Numbered from the stretch's first letter, positions 1-9,669 are shown. The stretch is DNA of 64,000 nucleotides from Silvimonas iriomotensis (GCF_014645535.1 NZ_BMLX01000005.1:1-64000); one strand, 5' to 3'. Notes: generated from the letters alone by a model not told the origin. Translations and numbers: made by a program.

Positions 1-114
1 AAGATCGTTTGCCACATCCACTACGAAACCTGCTAGACTCTTCGTTTTCGCTGTTTCGCTGTTGTGTCTGCAGCGGAGAAACCGAACTATACGGACCTCC
101 CCGACACCCGTCAA
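1..114 (-). promoter_or_regulatory. rRNA operon P1 promoter and leader (16S gene lies beyond the left edge)
   Basis: Read on the minus strand there is a -35 TTGACG (109-114), exactly 17 bp of spacer, and a -10 TATAGT (86-91). An AT-rich UP-like stretch lies upstream (about 128-175). The transcript then enters a leader ending at the window edge with ...AAACGATCTT, which looks like the start of the boxA antitermination motif that precedes 16S rRNA genes (GCTCTTTAACA in E. coli). No credible protein starts here. The promoter elements are seen directly. The rRNA assignment is inferred from promoter quality and the leader ending, because the 16S gene itself is outside the window. Confidence 0.7.
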
Positions 115-274
115 CACCTTCCTGCAACAAATTTCCCGTCTTCTCGACAAGAGACTGATCCGTAAGGAAATTTGCTTTCTCCCTGGTTTTACCACCCGGC
201 TTTCGCCACCGCTCTTACTACTTATCCAGCTTTATTCCGGCCTTTGGCGCCCTTAAAAATCACCGGCCAACAGC

Positions 275-317
275 ACATATAGATAAAGCCGGACTGCGTC
301 CGGCTTTATCTATATGT
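275..317 (-). terminator. 20-bp perfect inverted repeat, likely terminator of the 353-1030 gene
   Basis: Arms 275-294 and 298-317 are perfectly complementary around a 3-nt loop (TGC). The GC core is CCGGAC/GTCCGG, flanked by AT-rich outer stem. It lies just after the stop codon of the minus-strand phosphoesterase and before the rRNA promoter, so it would separate the two transcripts. No long T-run follows, so termination would rely on the A/T-rich base of the stem. Confidence 0.6.
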
Positions 318-352
318 ATATGCAAGCGCCATTCAGGCCACCTTGGGCTTGG

Positions 353-1030
353 TCAGCCACCCAGCGTCCAGCGCTGCAGGATGTCATAGCGGCTTTCGCC
401 CACGTGGCTATGCACCAGTGCAAAGTCGGTGACCAGCCACGAGACAGGATCAACGCCACAAGGTGGCGGCCGCTTGCGGTCATACAGCATGGTGACGTGC
501 GGGTTAACTGAGGAGGCGCTGAATTTGACGCCGACCCGGCGCAGCTCCATGGCAAGCAAGGTTGATAGCTTGATCGCCCCTTCCCTGCCTGCGCCTGCGG
601 TCATCACATAAGGCGACCGGCCACTGCGCCCCTGAAAATTGGCCGTGTGGTCCAGCGTGATCATGAAGGGATTCATCTGAATCCGGTTACCAAGGTAAAT
701 CCCCGCATCTATGTATAAGCGCGGCGCGACCTCACCAGGAAAGGTCAGCAAGGGTGCGATCGACATGTGCAGCCGCTCCAGCCCGATGAAGTATCCGGCG
801 AGGGCATGGACATGACATTCATGTACCGCGAGTTCATGAATGCGTTCAATCGCGGCGGCACTCGGGAAGATCGCAAAGAATAGATTGCCGAGGGGCATGC
901 CGCCCAGACCGCCCCGCCGCGGCACGATGCCGGGCAAACCCTTGGCCTGAGGCGGAATATAGTGACTCGCACCCAGCCCCGCGAAAAGCGAGGGCTGCTC
1001 TGCAAACAAATCAGTTGGCCCGCGATCCAT
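353..1030 (-). CDS. thpR: 2H phosphoesterase, RNA 2',3'-cyclic phosphodiesterase (LigT/ThpR-like)
   Basis: A 225-residue protein with two HxT/S signatures, H88-M-S and H178-V-T, in the spacing expected of the 2H phosphoesterase fold. This family opens 2',3'-cyclic phosphate ends of RNA or joins tRNA halves in vitro. The start at 1030 is chosen because a GGAGG box sits 5 nt upstream of this ATG. Longer in-frame starts (for example a TTG at 1051) lack one. It is followed by a strong inverted repeat and stands alone as a transcription unit. The exact substrate cannot be told from sequence. Confidence 0.75.
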   Translation of the reverse strand: MDRGPTDLFAEQPSLFAGLGASHYIPPQAKGLPGIVPRRGGLGGMPLGNLFFAIFPSAAAIERIHELAVHECHVHALAGYFIGLERLHMSIAPLLTFPGEVAPRLYIDAGIYLGNRIQMNPFMITLDHTANFQGRSGRSPYVMTAGAGREGAIKLSTLLAMELRRVGVKFSASSVNPHVTMLYDRKRPPPCGVDPVSWLVTDFALVHSHVGESRYDILQRWTLGG

Positions 1031-1143
1031 GTGAACCTCCATCCACGTCAATCTGGAAGTTCGATACTAGTCTTTTCGCATTCCGGAAAAACATGCCAGG
1101 CGCACTATCGCACAAAGCCCCCGACGAACGTAGAACGAACGTT

Positions 1144-1632
1144 CTATTTGAGCGATTCTACATGCGCCACAAACTGGGCCATGGCGATGGCCGTTCCCTC
1201 CTGCCAACCCGACTCCTTGTTTTGCCGGAAATCAGACGGGCTACGGTGCAGCGCGGTGAATACATAGCGCGTTGCTTTACCTGCGGGCTGCAAGGTCATG
1301 ATGGCGGTGATCGGGATGTCATCAAAGACGGCGGGCCGAAAACCGGGAAACAGCATGGAGGTCCAGACAAGGCGTTCCAGCGGGATGACTTCGACAACAC
1401 AACCCAGATTTGGAAACGACTGCCCGTCTGCGGTCGTGATATCAATGCTGAATGCGCCACCTGGCCGCAAATCCATCTCACACGCTGAAACCGAGCCCCA
1501 ATCCCTGGGCATGTACCACTGCTTCAGATGTTCCGGCTTCGTTAATGCCTCCCAGACGAGATGCACCGGCGCGTCGATATTCCGTTCGAGCACGAAATCT
1601 GTTTCAGGATTGATCGTGAAGACCTTGTTCAT
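1144..1632 (-). CDS. SRPBCC / AHSA1-family protein
   Basis: A 162-residue single-domain protein of the START-like AHSA1 family. The family opening is visible near the N-terminus (ERNIDAPVHLVWEALT, then KQWY), followed by a GGAF strand and a C-terminal helix (GWQEGTAIAMAQFVAHVE). Such proteins form a hydrophobic ligand pocket. The start codon overlaps the stop of the upstream ArsR-type regulator (ATGA at 1629-1632), so the two are translationally coupled. ArsR-AHSA1 pairs are common in bacteria, but the ligand is usually unknown and is not evident here. Confidence 0.85.
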   Translation of the reverse strand: MNKVFTINPETDFVLERNIDAPVHLVWEALTKPEHLKQWYMPRDWGSVSACEMDLRPGGAFSIDITTADGQSFPNLGCVVEVIPLERLVWTSMLFPGFRPAVFDDIPITAIMTLQPAGKATRYVFTALHRSPSDFRQNKESGWQEGTAIAMAQFVAHVESLK

Positions 1633-1970
1633 GAATCTGACTCCTTTGCCTTGAGTTGGTTGACGTAATCATCAAACCGGTCGAAGCGGGATTCCCACAC
1701 GCGCCGCTGCCCGCTCAGCCAGTCTTCCGCGGCCTGCAAGGGCTCGGGTGCAATTTCATAGGTCCGCACGCGCCCTTGCTTGGTCGAGGTCACCAGACGG
1801 CTGCGCTCCAGCACTGAAAGATGCTGCACAAACGAGGGCAGTTTCATATCGAAGGGCGCCGCCAGCTCACTCACCGTGGCCGGGCCTGTTGCAAGGTGTT
1901 GCAGAATCTGCCGCCGGGTGGCACTGGATAAAGCAAGAAAGACATCATCAGTGACGGCGGATTGCAGCAT
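1629..1970 (-). CDS. ArsR-family winged-helix regulator, coupled to the SRPBCC gene
   Basis: About 113 residues from the ATG at 1970. It shows the ArsR core: FLALSSATRRQIL, then a helix-turn-helix (TVSELAAPFDMKLPSFVQHLSVLE) and a wing (VTSTKQGRVRTYEI). No Cys metal-binding pair is present, so it is not an arsenic-type sensor. It belongs to the subgroup paired with SRPBCC proteins. A longer reading from 2024 would start inside the palindromic operator (2022-2049) and is therefore less likely. An AAGG sits about 7 nt before the 1970 ATG. It probably represses its own operon. Confidence 0.8.
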   Translation of the reverse strand: MLQSAVTDDVFLALSSATRRQILQHLATGPATVSELAAPFDMKLPSFVQHLSVLERSRLVTSTKQGRVRTYEIAPEPLQAAEDWLSGQRRVWESRFDRFDDYVNQLKAKESDS

Positions 1971-2021
1971 GCAGGAACCTTTGATTTCAGGACGGTTGAT
2001 GTTGATCATCCTGGTCCTGAC

Positions 2022-2049
2022 CAATACTTAGGTCAATGACTAAGTATTG
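2022..2049 (-). promoter_or_regulatory. Perfect palindromic operator upstream of the arsR-SRPBCC pair
   Basis: CAATACTTAG (2022-2031) and CTAAGTATTG (2040-2049) are perfect inverted 10-mers separated by 8 bp. On the minus strand the spacer and inner bases include TTGACC (2031-2036), a plausible -35. A bound dimer would therefore block transcription. Autoregulation by the adjacent ArsR protein is inferred. Confidence 0.65.
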
Positions 2050-2084
2050 AAGCCCGACCGACGGCACTGCGCACGGGGGCCAGA

Positions 2085-2122
2085 AAAACAAAAAGCCCGT
2101 TTTTATACGGGCTTTTTGTTTT
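2085..2122 (-). terminator. Intrinsic terminator after guaA
   Basis: A 16-bp perfect stem (2085-2100 and 2107-2122) with core GCCCGT and A/T tracts on both sides. It can act for guaA on the minus strand and is bidirectional in form. It lies 31 bp downstream of the guaA stop. Confidence 0.85.
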
Positions 2123-2153
2123 GACACTGATAACAGGCAGACCTGCTACCAGA

Positions 2154-3710
2154 TCATTCCCACTCAATCGTGGCCGGCGGCTTGCCCGACACATCATAAA
2201 CAACGCGGTTGATACCACGGACTTCGTTGATGATGCGGTTGGAGACTTTGCCCAGCAGGTCGTACGGCAGTTCGGCCCACTTGGCGGTCATGAAGTCGCT
2301 GGTCTGTACGGCGCGCAGGGCGACGACATATTCATAAGTACGGCCATCGCCCATCACACCGACGGACTTGACCGGCAGGAATACGGCGAAGGCTTGCGAG
2401 GTCTTGTCGTACCAGTCAGCGGCACGCAGTTCATCGATGAAGATGGCATCGGCACGGCGCAGCAGGTCGCAGAAGTCGCGTTTGACTTCGCCCAGTACGC
2501 GTACGCCCAGACCCGGGCCCGGGAACGGGTGGCGGTAGACCATCTCATGCGGCAGGCCCAGCGCCACGCCCAGTTCGCGGACTTCGTCCTTGAAGAGTTC
2601 GCGCAGCGGTTCCAGCAGCTTGAGGTTCAACGTTTCCGGCAGGCCGCCCACGTTGTGGTGGCTCTTGATGGTGTGCGCTTTCTTGGTCTTGGCACCGGCG
2701 GATTCGATGACGTCCGGGTAAATGGTGCCCTGGGCCAGCCATTTGGCTTTGGGCAGTCTGGCGGCTTCAGCCTGGAAGACTTCGACGAATTCACGACCAA
2801 TGATCTTGCGCTTGGCTTCCGGATCGCTCACGCCAGCCAGGTGGCCCATGAACTGGTCGGTGGCATCCACGTGAATGACCTTCACGCCCAGATGCTTGTT
2901 GAAGATGTTCATGACCTGCTCGCCTTCGTTCAGGCGCAGCAGACCGTTATCCACAAATACGCAAGTCAGGCGATCACCGATGGCGCGGTGGATCAGCGCA
3001 GCGGCGACGGACGAATCCACGCCCCCCGACAGCCCCAGGATGACTTCTTCGTCGCCAACCTGTTCGCGAATCTTCTCGACAGCCTGGTCCACGTAGTTGG
3101 GCATGGTCCAGGACGGCTTGGCGTTACAGATTTCCAGCACGAAGCGGTTGATCATGTCGCGACCCTTGATGGTATGGGTCACTTCCGGGTGGAACTGCAC
3201 GCCGTAGAAGCCGCGCTTTTCGTCGGCCATGGCGGCGATCGGGCAAGACGGGTTTTCTGCGATGACGCTGAAGCCTTCCGGCAGCGCGGTCACCTTGTCG
3301 CCGTGGCTCATCCATACGTCCAGCAGGCCGTGGCCCTGGTCGTTGGCGCGATCCTGCAGATCATGGAACAGCTTGCTGTGATTGCGGGCGCGGATTTCGG
3401 CGTAACCGAATTCACGCACATGACCGCCATCGACCTTGCCGCCCAGGCTTTGCGCCATCCATTGCATGCCGTAGCAAATGCCCAGCACCGGCACGCCCAG
3501 TTCAAACAGGGCCGGATCAGCCTGATAGTCGCTTTCGTATACCGAGTTAGGGCCGCCCGACAGGATAATGCCGGTGGGCTTGAAGTCGCGGATAAAGTCG
3601 ATCGACACGTCGAACGAATGCAGTTCGCTGTAAACGTGCGCTTCACGCACACGGCGGGCGATCAGCTGGGTGACTTGGGAGCCGAAATCGAGAATCAGGA
3701 TTTTGTCCAT
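2154..3710 (-). CDS. guaA: GMP synthase (glutamine-hydrolysing)
   Basis: A 518-residue enzyme converting XMP to GMP with glutamine and ATP in the cytoplasm. The N-terminal class I glutamine amidotransferase has nucleophile Cys79 (GICYGMQ) and the His-Glu pair in FHPEV. The ATP pyrophosphatase domain has its P-loop LSGGVDSS near residue 226. The C-terminal dimerisation domain ends in the canonical TIEWE. The start at 3710 ([12 protein letters not shown]) matches the family, has AAGG upstream, and removes ten spurious residues. guaB is not adjacent. The large open frame on the opposite strand is a shadow. Confidence 0.97.
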   Translation of the reverse strand: MDKILILDFGSQVTQLIARRVREAHVYSELHSFDVSIDFIRDFKPTGIILSGGPNSVYESDYQADPALFELGVPVLGICYGMQWMAQSLGGKVDGGHVREFGYAEIRARNHSKLFHDLQDRANDQGHGLLDVWMSHGDKVTALPEGFSVIAENPSCPIAAMADEKRGFYGVQFHPEVTHTIKGRDMINRFVLEICNAKPSWTMPNYVDQAVEKIREQVGDEEVILGLSGGVDSSVAAALIHRAIGDRLTCVFVDNGLLRLNEGEQVMNIFNKHLGVKVIHVDATDQFMGHLAGVSDPEAKRKIIGREFVEVFQAEAARLPKAKWLAQGTIYPDVIESAGAKTKKAHTIKSHHNVGGLPETLNLKLLEPLRELFKDEVRELGVALGLPHEMVYRHPFPGPGLGVRVLGEVKRDFCDLLRRADAIFIDELRAADWYDKTSQAFAVFLPVKSVGVMGDGRTYEYVVALRAVQTSDFMTAKWAELPYDLLGKVSNRIINEVRGINRVVYDVSGKPPATIEWE

Positions 3711-3762
3711 GACGCGCCTTTGGTAAGCCCACGAGAACACGGGCGGGAAAAAGCCAGCTATT

Positions 3763-5223
3763 TTAGCGTGTTACGGCGTTTCCCGCGAGTGCCGTTGCGC
3801 CGGCCGACTGTGCCCATGCCAGGACAGCGTCAAGTACCGGCAAACCGCGCTCGGCTTGCGGGTGGTTAAGGATGGCCACGACCACCAGCATGCGGCCGTC
3901 ATCAGCCCGGACAAACCCCGCCGCAGCGCGCACGTTTTTCAGCGTGCCCGTCTTGATATGTGCCTCGCCGGCTACCCCGCTGTCTTTCAAACGCTTCTTC
4001 ATGGTGCCATCGACCGCAGCAATAGGTAGCGAGGAGATGAACTCCGGCGCATACGGGCTCTGGCTCGCCCATTGCAGCAACTGCGCCATGTGGCGGGCGG
4101 AGATCTGTTCTTCCCGCGAGAGGCCGGAGCCGTTCTCCAGCACCAGTTCACTCCAGTTGCCGCCGCGCCGGGCAATCCAGTTCTGGATGGTGCGGGCGGC
4201 GGACTGGATATCATCCTCACCCGGCTGGCGATAACGCGCCCCCAGCGTCAGGAACAACTGCCGCGCCATGAGATTGTTGCTGTATTTATTGATGTCGCGA
4301 ATATTGCTGGCCAGATCGGCCGATTGCGACTGCGCCAGGCGCACGGCCTGCGTCGGGACCTCGCCCGTACGGATGCCGCCGCTGATTTCGCCCCCGGTTT
4401 GCTGCCACAGATAACGCGCCAGGCTGCCGGTGTAGGTCACCGCATCCAGATAAGACTGGTATTTATCGACCGCGCAATCAGCCGGCAGCGCGCCGCTGAC
4501 CTTGACCCGCACGGCGCTGCCGGCGCCCGTCGCAACAAACGCCAGGTTGCCGCTGGCACAAGGCGCCGTCGGCGCGGTCTTGATGGCGCTCTCCACGGCG
4601 AGTTCCGGGAGCGGCGGGTCCACATTCACGCGCGCGCCGGCCGCGTCGTTCACCACATGAAAGCGAAAGGCATGAAAGTTGACCAGCAAACTATCCGGGC
4701 CCACCAGATAGGCGCGGGCCGGATCATTGCCGTCATCGGCAAAACTGGTTCTGGCGGGGATATTCAGAAAACTGCGGTCAAGCACGATATCGCCGTTGAT
4801 GCGCTTGATGCCGGCGGCGCGGACATCCCGCAGCAGCATCCACAGACGCTCCATGGTCAGCTTGGGATCGCCCGAGCCCTTGATATAAAGGTTGCCACGC
4901 AGCACGCCGTCACTCACCGTGCCATCGCTATATAAATCTGTGGTCCAGGCAAATGCCGGGCCCAGCATATCGAGCGCAGCAAAGGTGGTGATCAGCTTCA
5001 TGGTCGAGGCCGGGTTGGCCGGCACATCGGCATTCCAGTAATCGCCCGCGCCCTGCTCCAGCGGCACCACCGCCAGCGACAGGGCCGAGGCCGGCAGATG
5101 CGCTGTATTCATGGCGGCGGCGACAGGTGCAGGCAATGCACTGGCCGCTGCGGCCGTGCCCATGGCAAAGGTCAGACACAGGGCGCCCAGCGAGCGGGCA
5201 GACTTGAAGCGAGAGAGCAACAT
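3763..5223 (-). CDS. dacB: D-alanyl-D-alanine carboxypeptidase/endopeptidase, PBP4 type
   Basis: A 486-residue periplasmic penicillin-binding protein of the peptidase S13 family, which trims peptidoglycan cross-links and pentapeptides. It starts with a signal peptide (Ala-rich, cleavage near residue 28). The serine motif is S73-T-M-K76, the SxN motif is SNN in [11 protein letters not shown], and KTG appears in HIKTGTL. The long insertion between motifs 1 and 2 is typical of S13. It lies 52 bp upstream of guaA on the same strand. Confidence 0.95.
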   Translation of the reverse strand: MLLSRFKSARSLGALCLTFAMGTAAAASALPAPVAAAMNTAHLPASALSLAVVPLEQGAGDYWNADVPANPASTMKLITTFAALDMLGPAFAWTTDLYSDGTVSDGVLRGNLYIKGSGDPKLTMERLWMLLRDVRAAGIKRINGDIVLDRSFLNIPARTSFADDGNDPARAYLVGPDSLLVNFHAFRFHVVNDAAGARVNVDPPLPELAVESAIKTAPTAPCASGNLAFVATGAGSAVRVKVSGALPADCAVDKYQSYLDAVTYTGSLARYLWQQTGGEISGGIRTGEVPTQAVRLAQSQSADLASNIRDINKYSNNLMARQLFLTLGARYRQPGEDDIQSAARTIQNWIARRGGNWSELVLENGSGLSREEQISARHMAQLLQWASQSPYAPEFISSLPIAAVDGTMKKRLKDSGVAGEAHIKTGTLKNVRAAAGFVRADDGRMLVVVAILNHPQAERGLPVLDAVLAWAQSAGATALAGNAVTR

Positions 5224-5335
5224 GGCGGGGCGTATTCCTGGCAGAAAACAGCAGACTGGCCGATTGTGCCCGCGCGACCATGGCCTTGCCAGCGTTTGCC
5301 GCTGTCAAATCTGCCGCTTGCCGCGCCGGCACTTT

Positions 5336-5530
5336 TCAGTGTGACGGCACTTGCGCGCCAGGATGGCGCTCCTGCCAGGCTTTCAGCTCACGCCGATAGG
5401 TATGCAGCGCTTCGTTGTAGATATCAAAAATACAGGGCTCGCAACCATTGCCGCAGCATTCTTCCAGTGCGGGCTCGTACGGCGGGGCGGGCATGGGGTC
5501 CGCAGGGTCATTCCATTCGTCTTGCGACAT
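5336..5530 (-). CDS. Small oxidoreductase-like-domain protein (Cys-rich)
   Basis: A 64-residue protein with the signature CCGNGCEPCIFDIY near residue 25, matching the small 'oxidoreductase-like, N-terminal' domain family. The four cysteines in a short stretch suggest a metal site or redox role. The function is not known. It is on the same strand as dacB, about 110 bp upstream. Confidence 0.75.
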   Translation of the reverse strand: MSQDEWNDPADPMPAPPYEPALEECCGNGCEPCIFDIYNEALHTYRRELKAWQERHPGAQVPSH

Positions 5531-5850
5531 AACCGCTTATCAATCCAATCAACAAAAAAGGGTTCAAAACGTTCGGTGCGTCCCCATTATCCATCCGACC
5601 GGACGCCATGTGGGTTTTGTCGTGCCCCGCAGGCTGGCCAGGCTGGAATACCTTGCCGGAAACAAGCAACCGGCGATTCTGTGAGCGTATGTAAAAACGC
5701 TATAAAAATCGTGCAAAAACGCCAATGCGCGTCAGGGTTTTTCGTATAATCCGACCAGGCCGCCAAGCTGCCCTGTTGCCACAAGCCGGGGTGGGCTAAA
5801 ACGGTTCAGCCATTTCATGTTTTTTGCGTACAGGAACCGGTATACCCTCC
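5531..5850 (+). promoter_or_regulatory. Intergenic region with ptsN promoter
   Basis: A gene-free 320-bp stretch between divergent genes. A consensus -10 TATAAT is at 5745-5750, about 100 bp before the ptsN start. The -35 position (5722-5727, CCAATG) is poor, so an activator or an extended element may be needed. I see no RNA gene or repeat here. Confidence 0.5.
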
Positions 5851-6306
5851 ATGGATATTTCGCAGCTATTGCAACCCGAAGACATCGTGCTGGATCTGAA
5901 TGTATCCAGCAAAGCCAGACTGTTTGAAGAGATTGGCCGACGTTTGCAGCAAACGCACAATCTGTCTGTCGATCTGGTCGTCAAAAGCCTGCAGGACAGG
6001 GAAAAACTGGGTTCAACGGCGTTAGGTCTGGGCATGGCGTTGCCGCACGCGCGCCTGAAAGGCCTGAATGAAGCCATTGCCGTCTTTGTGCGTACCGAAC
6101 TGGCCCTGCCGTTTGATGCGCCCGATGGCAAACCGGTCTCCAACATCCTGGCCCTGATCGTGCCCGAACGTGCGACCCAGGCGCATCTGGAAATCCTGGC
6201 CGCCATTGCGCAACTTTTCAGCGATCAGGAATTCCGCAACAAGCTGCGCACCTGTGCCACGCCGCAGGAAGTGCATCAGCTGTTTGCCACCAGCCCCACC
6301 GCCTGA
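5851..6306 (+). CDS. ptsN: Nitrogen-PTS EIIA component
   Basis: A 151-residue EIIA(Ntr) domain protein, phosphorylated by the PTS(Ntr) relay and regulatory rather than sugar-transporting. The phospho-accepting His lies in [12 protein letters not shown] (about residue 64). The downstream helix [13 protein letters not shown] is typical. The start at 5851 ([13 protein letters not shown]) fits the family, though its SD is weak. Family members often sit with rpoN, hpf and hprK. Here ptsN is instead 11 bp upstream of the argB start, an unusual pairing. Confidence 0.93.
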   Translation: MDISQLLQPEDIVLDLNVSSKARLFEEIGRRLQQTHNLSVDLVVKSLQDREKLGSTALGLGMALPHARLKGLNEAIAVFVRTELALPFDAPDGKPVSNILALIVPERATQAHLEILAAIAQLFSDQEFRNKLRTCATPQEVHQLFATSPTA

Positions 6307-6317
6307 GGAGCATGCAC

Positions 6318-7250
6318 ATGATCAGCGCCCTCCTTGGTGCCGGCGACAAGGCCAATATCCTTGCGGAAGCCCTGCCCTATATCCAGAGCTTTCATAACAA
6401 GATTTTCGTGATCAAGTATGGCGGCAACGCCATGACTGATGACGCGCTCAAAGCCGGTTTCGCCCGCGACATTGCCTTGCTGCAACTGGTAGGCATGAAG
6501 CCGGTGATTGTGCACGGCGGCGGCCCGCAGATCAGCGGCTTGCTGGAAAAAATGGGCGTGAAGAGCGAGTTCCGCCGCGGCATGCGCGTCACCGATGCGC
6601 AAACGCTGGAAGCGGTGGAAATGGCCACCGGCAAGCTCAACCAGGAGATCGTCGGCCTGATCAATCGCAGTGGCGGCAAGGCCGTTGGCCTGAATGGTCA
6701 GGATGGTTACTTTATCCAGGCCCGCAAGATGTTGCTGCCGCCAGAACCGGGCGACAGCGGGCCGGTCGATATTGGCGCAGTTGGTGAAATCGAGAAAATC
6801 GATACCGAACTCATCAGCCTGTTGCAAACCCGCAATTTTGTACCGGTGATCATGCCGATCGGTGTGGGTGCAGATGGCCAGGCGTATAACATCAACGCGG
6901 ATCTGGTGGCCGGCACGCTGGCGCGCGCGCTCAATGCCGAAAAACTGATCCTGATGACCAATACCTCGGGCGTGCTTGATCGCAACGGCAAACTCATTGC
7001 CGGTGTCACGCTGGCGGATGTCGATGCACTGATTGCCGATGGCACGATCTCCGGCGGCATGCTGCCCAAGATCGGCTCTGCGCTGGATGCCGTGCGTACG
7101 GGCGTCAAGTCGGCCCATATCATTGATGGTCGCGTGCCCAATGCGCTGCTGCTGGAACTGCTGACCAGCGAAGGGATCGGCACACTGATCCGGGGCAATG
7201 AAGGCCCGCACTTTCTGACCGACACGCAACGCTACTTCCATACCGAATAA
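6318..7250 (+). CDS. argB: Acetylglutamate kinase
   Basis: A 310-residue amino-acid kinase performing the second step of arginine synthesis. Motifs seen are the phosphate-binding [22 protein letters not shown], and ATP-site NTSGVLD with ISGGMLPKI. The length matches the longer arginine-sensitive class with the N-terminal helix ([16 protein letters not shown]). Two ATGs compete (6312 and 6318). The second is chosen because GAGGAG lies 7 nt upstream. It is probably cotranscribed with ptsN. Confidence 0.95.
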   Translation: MISALLGAGDKANILAEALPYIQSFHNKIFVIKYGGNAMTDDALKAGFARDIALLQLVGMKPVIVHGGGPQISGLLEKMGVKSEFRRGMRVTDAQTLEAVEMATGKLNQEIVGLINRSGGKAVGLNGQDGYFIQARKMLLPPEPGDSGPVDIGAVGEIEKIDTELISLLQTRNFVPVIMPIGVGADGQAYNINADLVAGTLARALNAEKLILMTNTSGVLDRNGKLIAGVTLADVDALIADGTISGGMLPKIGSALDAVRTGVKSAHIIDGRVPNALLLELLTSEGIGTLIRGNEGPHFLTDTQRYFHTE

Positions 7251-7271
7251 GCGCCACGCTGTGCCGACACC

Positions 7272-7320
7272 CAAGGCGTATCCATCCGGCTGCATCACCT
7301 GGCCAGATGGATACGCCTTG
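7272..7320. repeat. 15-bp perfect inverted repeat between argB and dnaX
   Basis: Arms 7272-7286 and 7306-7320 are perfect complements around a 19-nt loop. No T-run follows on either strand, so it is not a classical terminator. It lies 36 bp before the dnaX start and could be a leader hairpin, a weak terminator for argB, or an operator. Confidence 0.6.
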
Positions 7321-7356
7321 ATCGTTGCAGCGGCCCTGTTCTGATAGAATCGCGCC

Positions 7357-9261
7357 ATGACTTATCAAGTACTCGCCCGTAAGTGGCGCCCTCGCACATT
7401 TGCCCAGCTGGTAGGCCAGGAACACGTCATCAAGGCGCTGTCCAATGCCTTTGCCACGGGCCGCCTGCACCATGCCTGGCTGCTCACCGGCACCCGCGGC
7501 GTGGGCAAGACCACGATCGCCCGGATCATGGCCAAATCGCTCAATTGCGAAACCGGCGTGACGGCAGAGCCGTGCGGTGTCTGTAGCGCCTGTACGCAAA
7601 TCGACGCGGGCCGTTTTGTTGATTTGCTGGAGATCGATGCTGCGTCCAATACCGGTATCGACAACATCCGCGAAGTACTCGATAACGCCCAGTACGCCCC
7701 CACCAGCGGCCGCTTCAAGGTCTATATCATCGATGAAGTGCACATGCTGTCCAAAAGTGCCTTCAACGCCATGCTCAAAACGCTGGAAGAGCCACCGGGC
7801 CACGTCAAATTCATTCTGGCCACCACCGATCCGCAGAAAGTGCCGATCACGGTGTTGAGCCGCTGTCTGCAGTTCTCTTTGCGCCAGATGACGCCACAGC
7901 AAGTGGCCGGCCACCTGAACAATGTGCTGCAGGCGGAACAAATCAGTTTTGAACCGGCGTCGCTGGGTTTGCTGGGCCACGCTGCCAACGGCTCGATGCG
8001 CGATGCGCTGAGCTTGCTGGATCAGGCCATTGCCTATGGCTCTGGCGAAGTGCGCGAAGAAGGCGTGCGCGCCATGCTGGGCGCTGTCGATCAAGGCTAT
8101 CTGTTCGAGATTTTGCGCGCGCTGCTCGCGCATGATGGTGCGGCCATGATGGCCGCAGCCGATTCAATCTCGGCGCGTGGTTTGTCGTACGAATCCGCCT
8201 TGCATGAACTGGCGCATGTGCTGCATCAGATCGCCCTCGCCCAGGTGGTTCCGGGCGCTTTGGCGGATGATCTGCCGCTGCGTGCGGATATCCTGGCCAT
8301 GGCGCAAGCGCTGCCGGCAGAAGAAACCCAGTTGTACTACCAGATTGCCATTCATGGCCGCCGTGATCTGGCGCTGGCGCCGGATGAATACGCCGGCTTT
8401 TCGATGACGCTGATGCGCATGCTGGCCTTTGCGCCAGTCACCGCGGCGGACAATCTGCCGGTTCTGAACAGCGCGTCAGCAGCCCGCCCGGCACCGGTGA
8501 CTATGGCTGCGCCCGCTGCTGCGGTAGCGGCAGTGGCACCGGTCGCACCCGCGCCAGTGGCGGCGCCTGTCCCCGCTCCGGCCCCCGCACCGATTGCTGC
8601 GCCAGTACCAGCCCCGATCCCTGCACCGGCACCTGCCGTCGCGGCAGAACCGGCCCCGTGGGAGGCCGCCGCTGTCGTTGAACAAGCAACCGTGGCGCCG
8701 ACTGTGCAAGCTCAGGACGTCAGCAATGACATGCCGGAGCCTGCCGAGTATCTGGAACCGGTTTTCGAGCCCGATTTTGATCCTGCGCCACCGGCCGCCT
8801 TCGTGCCCGAAGCCATGCCGCCACAAGCACCGGCGACCAGCGCGGGTACGTTCGATGGCACTGCGGTAAGCCTGGCCACCTTTAACGGCGACTGGCATGG
8901 TCTGGTCGTTGATCTGCGCATGGGCGCAGCCGGCATGCTGGCGGCGCAAGCGGAGCTGGTATCCTGGGACAACGCCCATTTCAAACTGCGCGTGTCTGAC
9001 AGCAACCGCGCCGTAGCCACCCGCGATTTCCAGGACAAGCTGCGTGAACTGCTGGGCAAGCACTTTGGCCAGCCTGTGCAGGTCACGGCGGAATTGATTG
9101 AAGCGACCGTCGAACACACGCCCGCCGCCATCATGCAGCGGGCCCGTGAGAAACGGCAGGATGAAGCCGAACAGGCCATCCAGAATGATCCGTTTGTGCA
9201 AAGCATGGTGCAGGAATTCGGTGCCATCGTCATGCCGGGTTCGATTCACCCGGTGGGTTGA
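7357..9261 (+). CDS. dnaX: DNA polymerase III subunits gamma/tau
   Basis: A 634-residue clamp-loader ATPase. Walker A is GTRGVGKTT (about residue 45). A four-Cys zinc module (CxxxxxxxxCGVCSAC) follows, then Walker B IDEVHM and sensor region. An Ala/Pro-rich linker spans roughly residues 375-445. The C-terminal tau domain presumably binds the polymerase and helicase. I see no A6G-type slippery sequence in the linker, so a separate gamma form made by frameshifting is not supported. It heads the dnaX-ebfC-recR cluster. Confidence 0.96.
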   Translation: MTYQVLARKWRPRTFAQLVGQEHVIKALSNAFATGRLHHAWLLTGTRGVGKTTIARIMAKSLNCETGVTAEPCGVCSACTQIDAGRFVDLLEIDAASNTGIDNIREVLDNAQYAPTSGRFKVYIIDEVHMLSKSAFNAMLKTLEEPPGHVKFILATTDPQKVPITVLSRCLQFSLRQMTPQQVAGHLNNVLQAEQISFEPASLGLLGHAANGSMRDALSLLDQAIAYGSGEVREEGVRAMLGAVDQGYLFEILRALLAHDGAAMMAAADSISARGLSYESALHELAHVLHQIALAQVVPGALADDLPLRADILAMAQALPAEETQLYYQIAIHGRRDLALAPDEYAGFSMTLMRMLAFAPVTAADNLPVLNSASAARPAPVTMAAPAAAVAAVAPVAPAPVAAPVPAPAPAPIAAPVPAPIPAPAPAVAAEPAPWEAAAVVEQATVAPTVQAQDVSNDMPEPAEYLEPVFEPDFDPAPPAAFVPEAMPPQAPATSAGTFDGTAVSLATFNGDWHGLVVDLRMGAAGMLAAQAELVSWDNAHFKLRVSDSNRAVATRDFQDKLRELLGKHFGQPVQVTAELIEATVEHTPAAIMQRAREKRQDEAEQAIQNDPFVQSMVQEFGAIVMPGSIHPVG

Positions 9262-9339
9262 TGCACAATCGGCGTATTACGGATTTGTATTGATGCTGGC
9301 GCACTCTGGCCGGCGTTGTAGTCAACAAGGAGCAGAACA

Positions 9340-9669
9340 ATGTTCAACAAAGGTGGCCTGGGCGGCTTGATGAAGCAAGCCCAGCAAATGCAGGAAAACA
9401 TGCAAAAGGCGCAAGAAGCGCTGGGTCAGGTCGAAGTTGAAGGCCAGGCCGGCGCCGGTATGGTCAAGGTCGTCATGACCTGCCATCACGCCGTCAAGCG
9501 CGTCAGCATTGATGACTCGCTGTTGCAAGACGACAAGGAAATGCTGGAAGACCTGATCGCCGCCGCGCTGAACGACGCCGTGCGCAAGGTGGAAACCACC
9601 ACGCAGGAAAAGATGTCCGGCTTTACCGCTGGCCTGAACCTGCCGCCGGGCTTCAAGATGCCGTTCTAA
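9340..9669 (+). CDS. ebfC: YbaB/EbfC nucleoid-associated protein
   Basis: A 109-residue DNA-binding protein of the YbaB family, starting [28 protein letters not shown] with the long N-terminal helix, and ending in the [12 protein letters not shown] tail. AAGGAG lies about 8 nt before the ATG. It is conserved between dnaX and recR, where it is thought to aid nucleoid or repair functions. Confidence 0.95.
   Translation: MFNKGGLGGLMKQAQQMQENMQKAQEALGQVEVEGQAGAGMVKVVMTCHHAVKRVSIDDSLLQDDKEMLEDLIAAALNDAVRKVETTTQEKMSGFTAGLNLPPGFKMPF

Noticed and set aside
62-256. A 64-residue plus-strand open frame at the left end
   Set aside because: It runs antisense through the rRNA promoter hexamers and leader and has no protein-like features.
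2121-3869. A 582-residue plus-strand open frame
   Set aside because: It is wholly antisense to guaA, whose motifs are clear; the frame is an effect of codon bias.
8450-8900. Programmed frameshift site in dnaX for a gamma form
   Set aside because: No A6G-type slippery run is visible in the linker-coding region.
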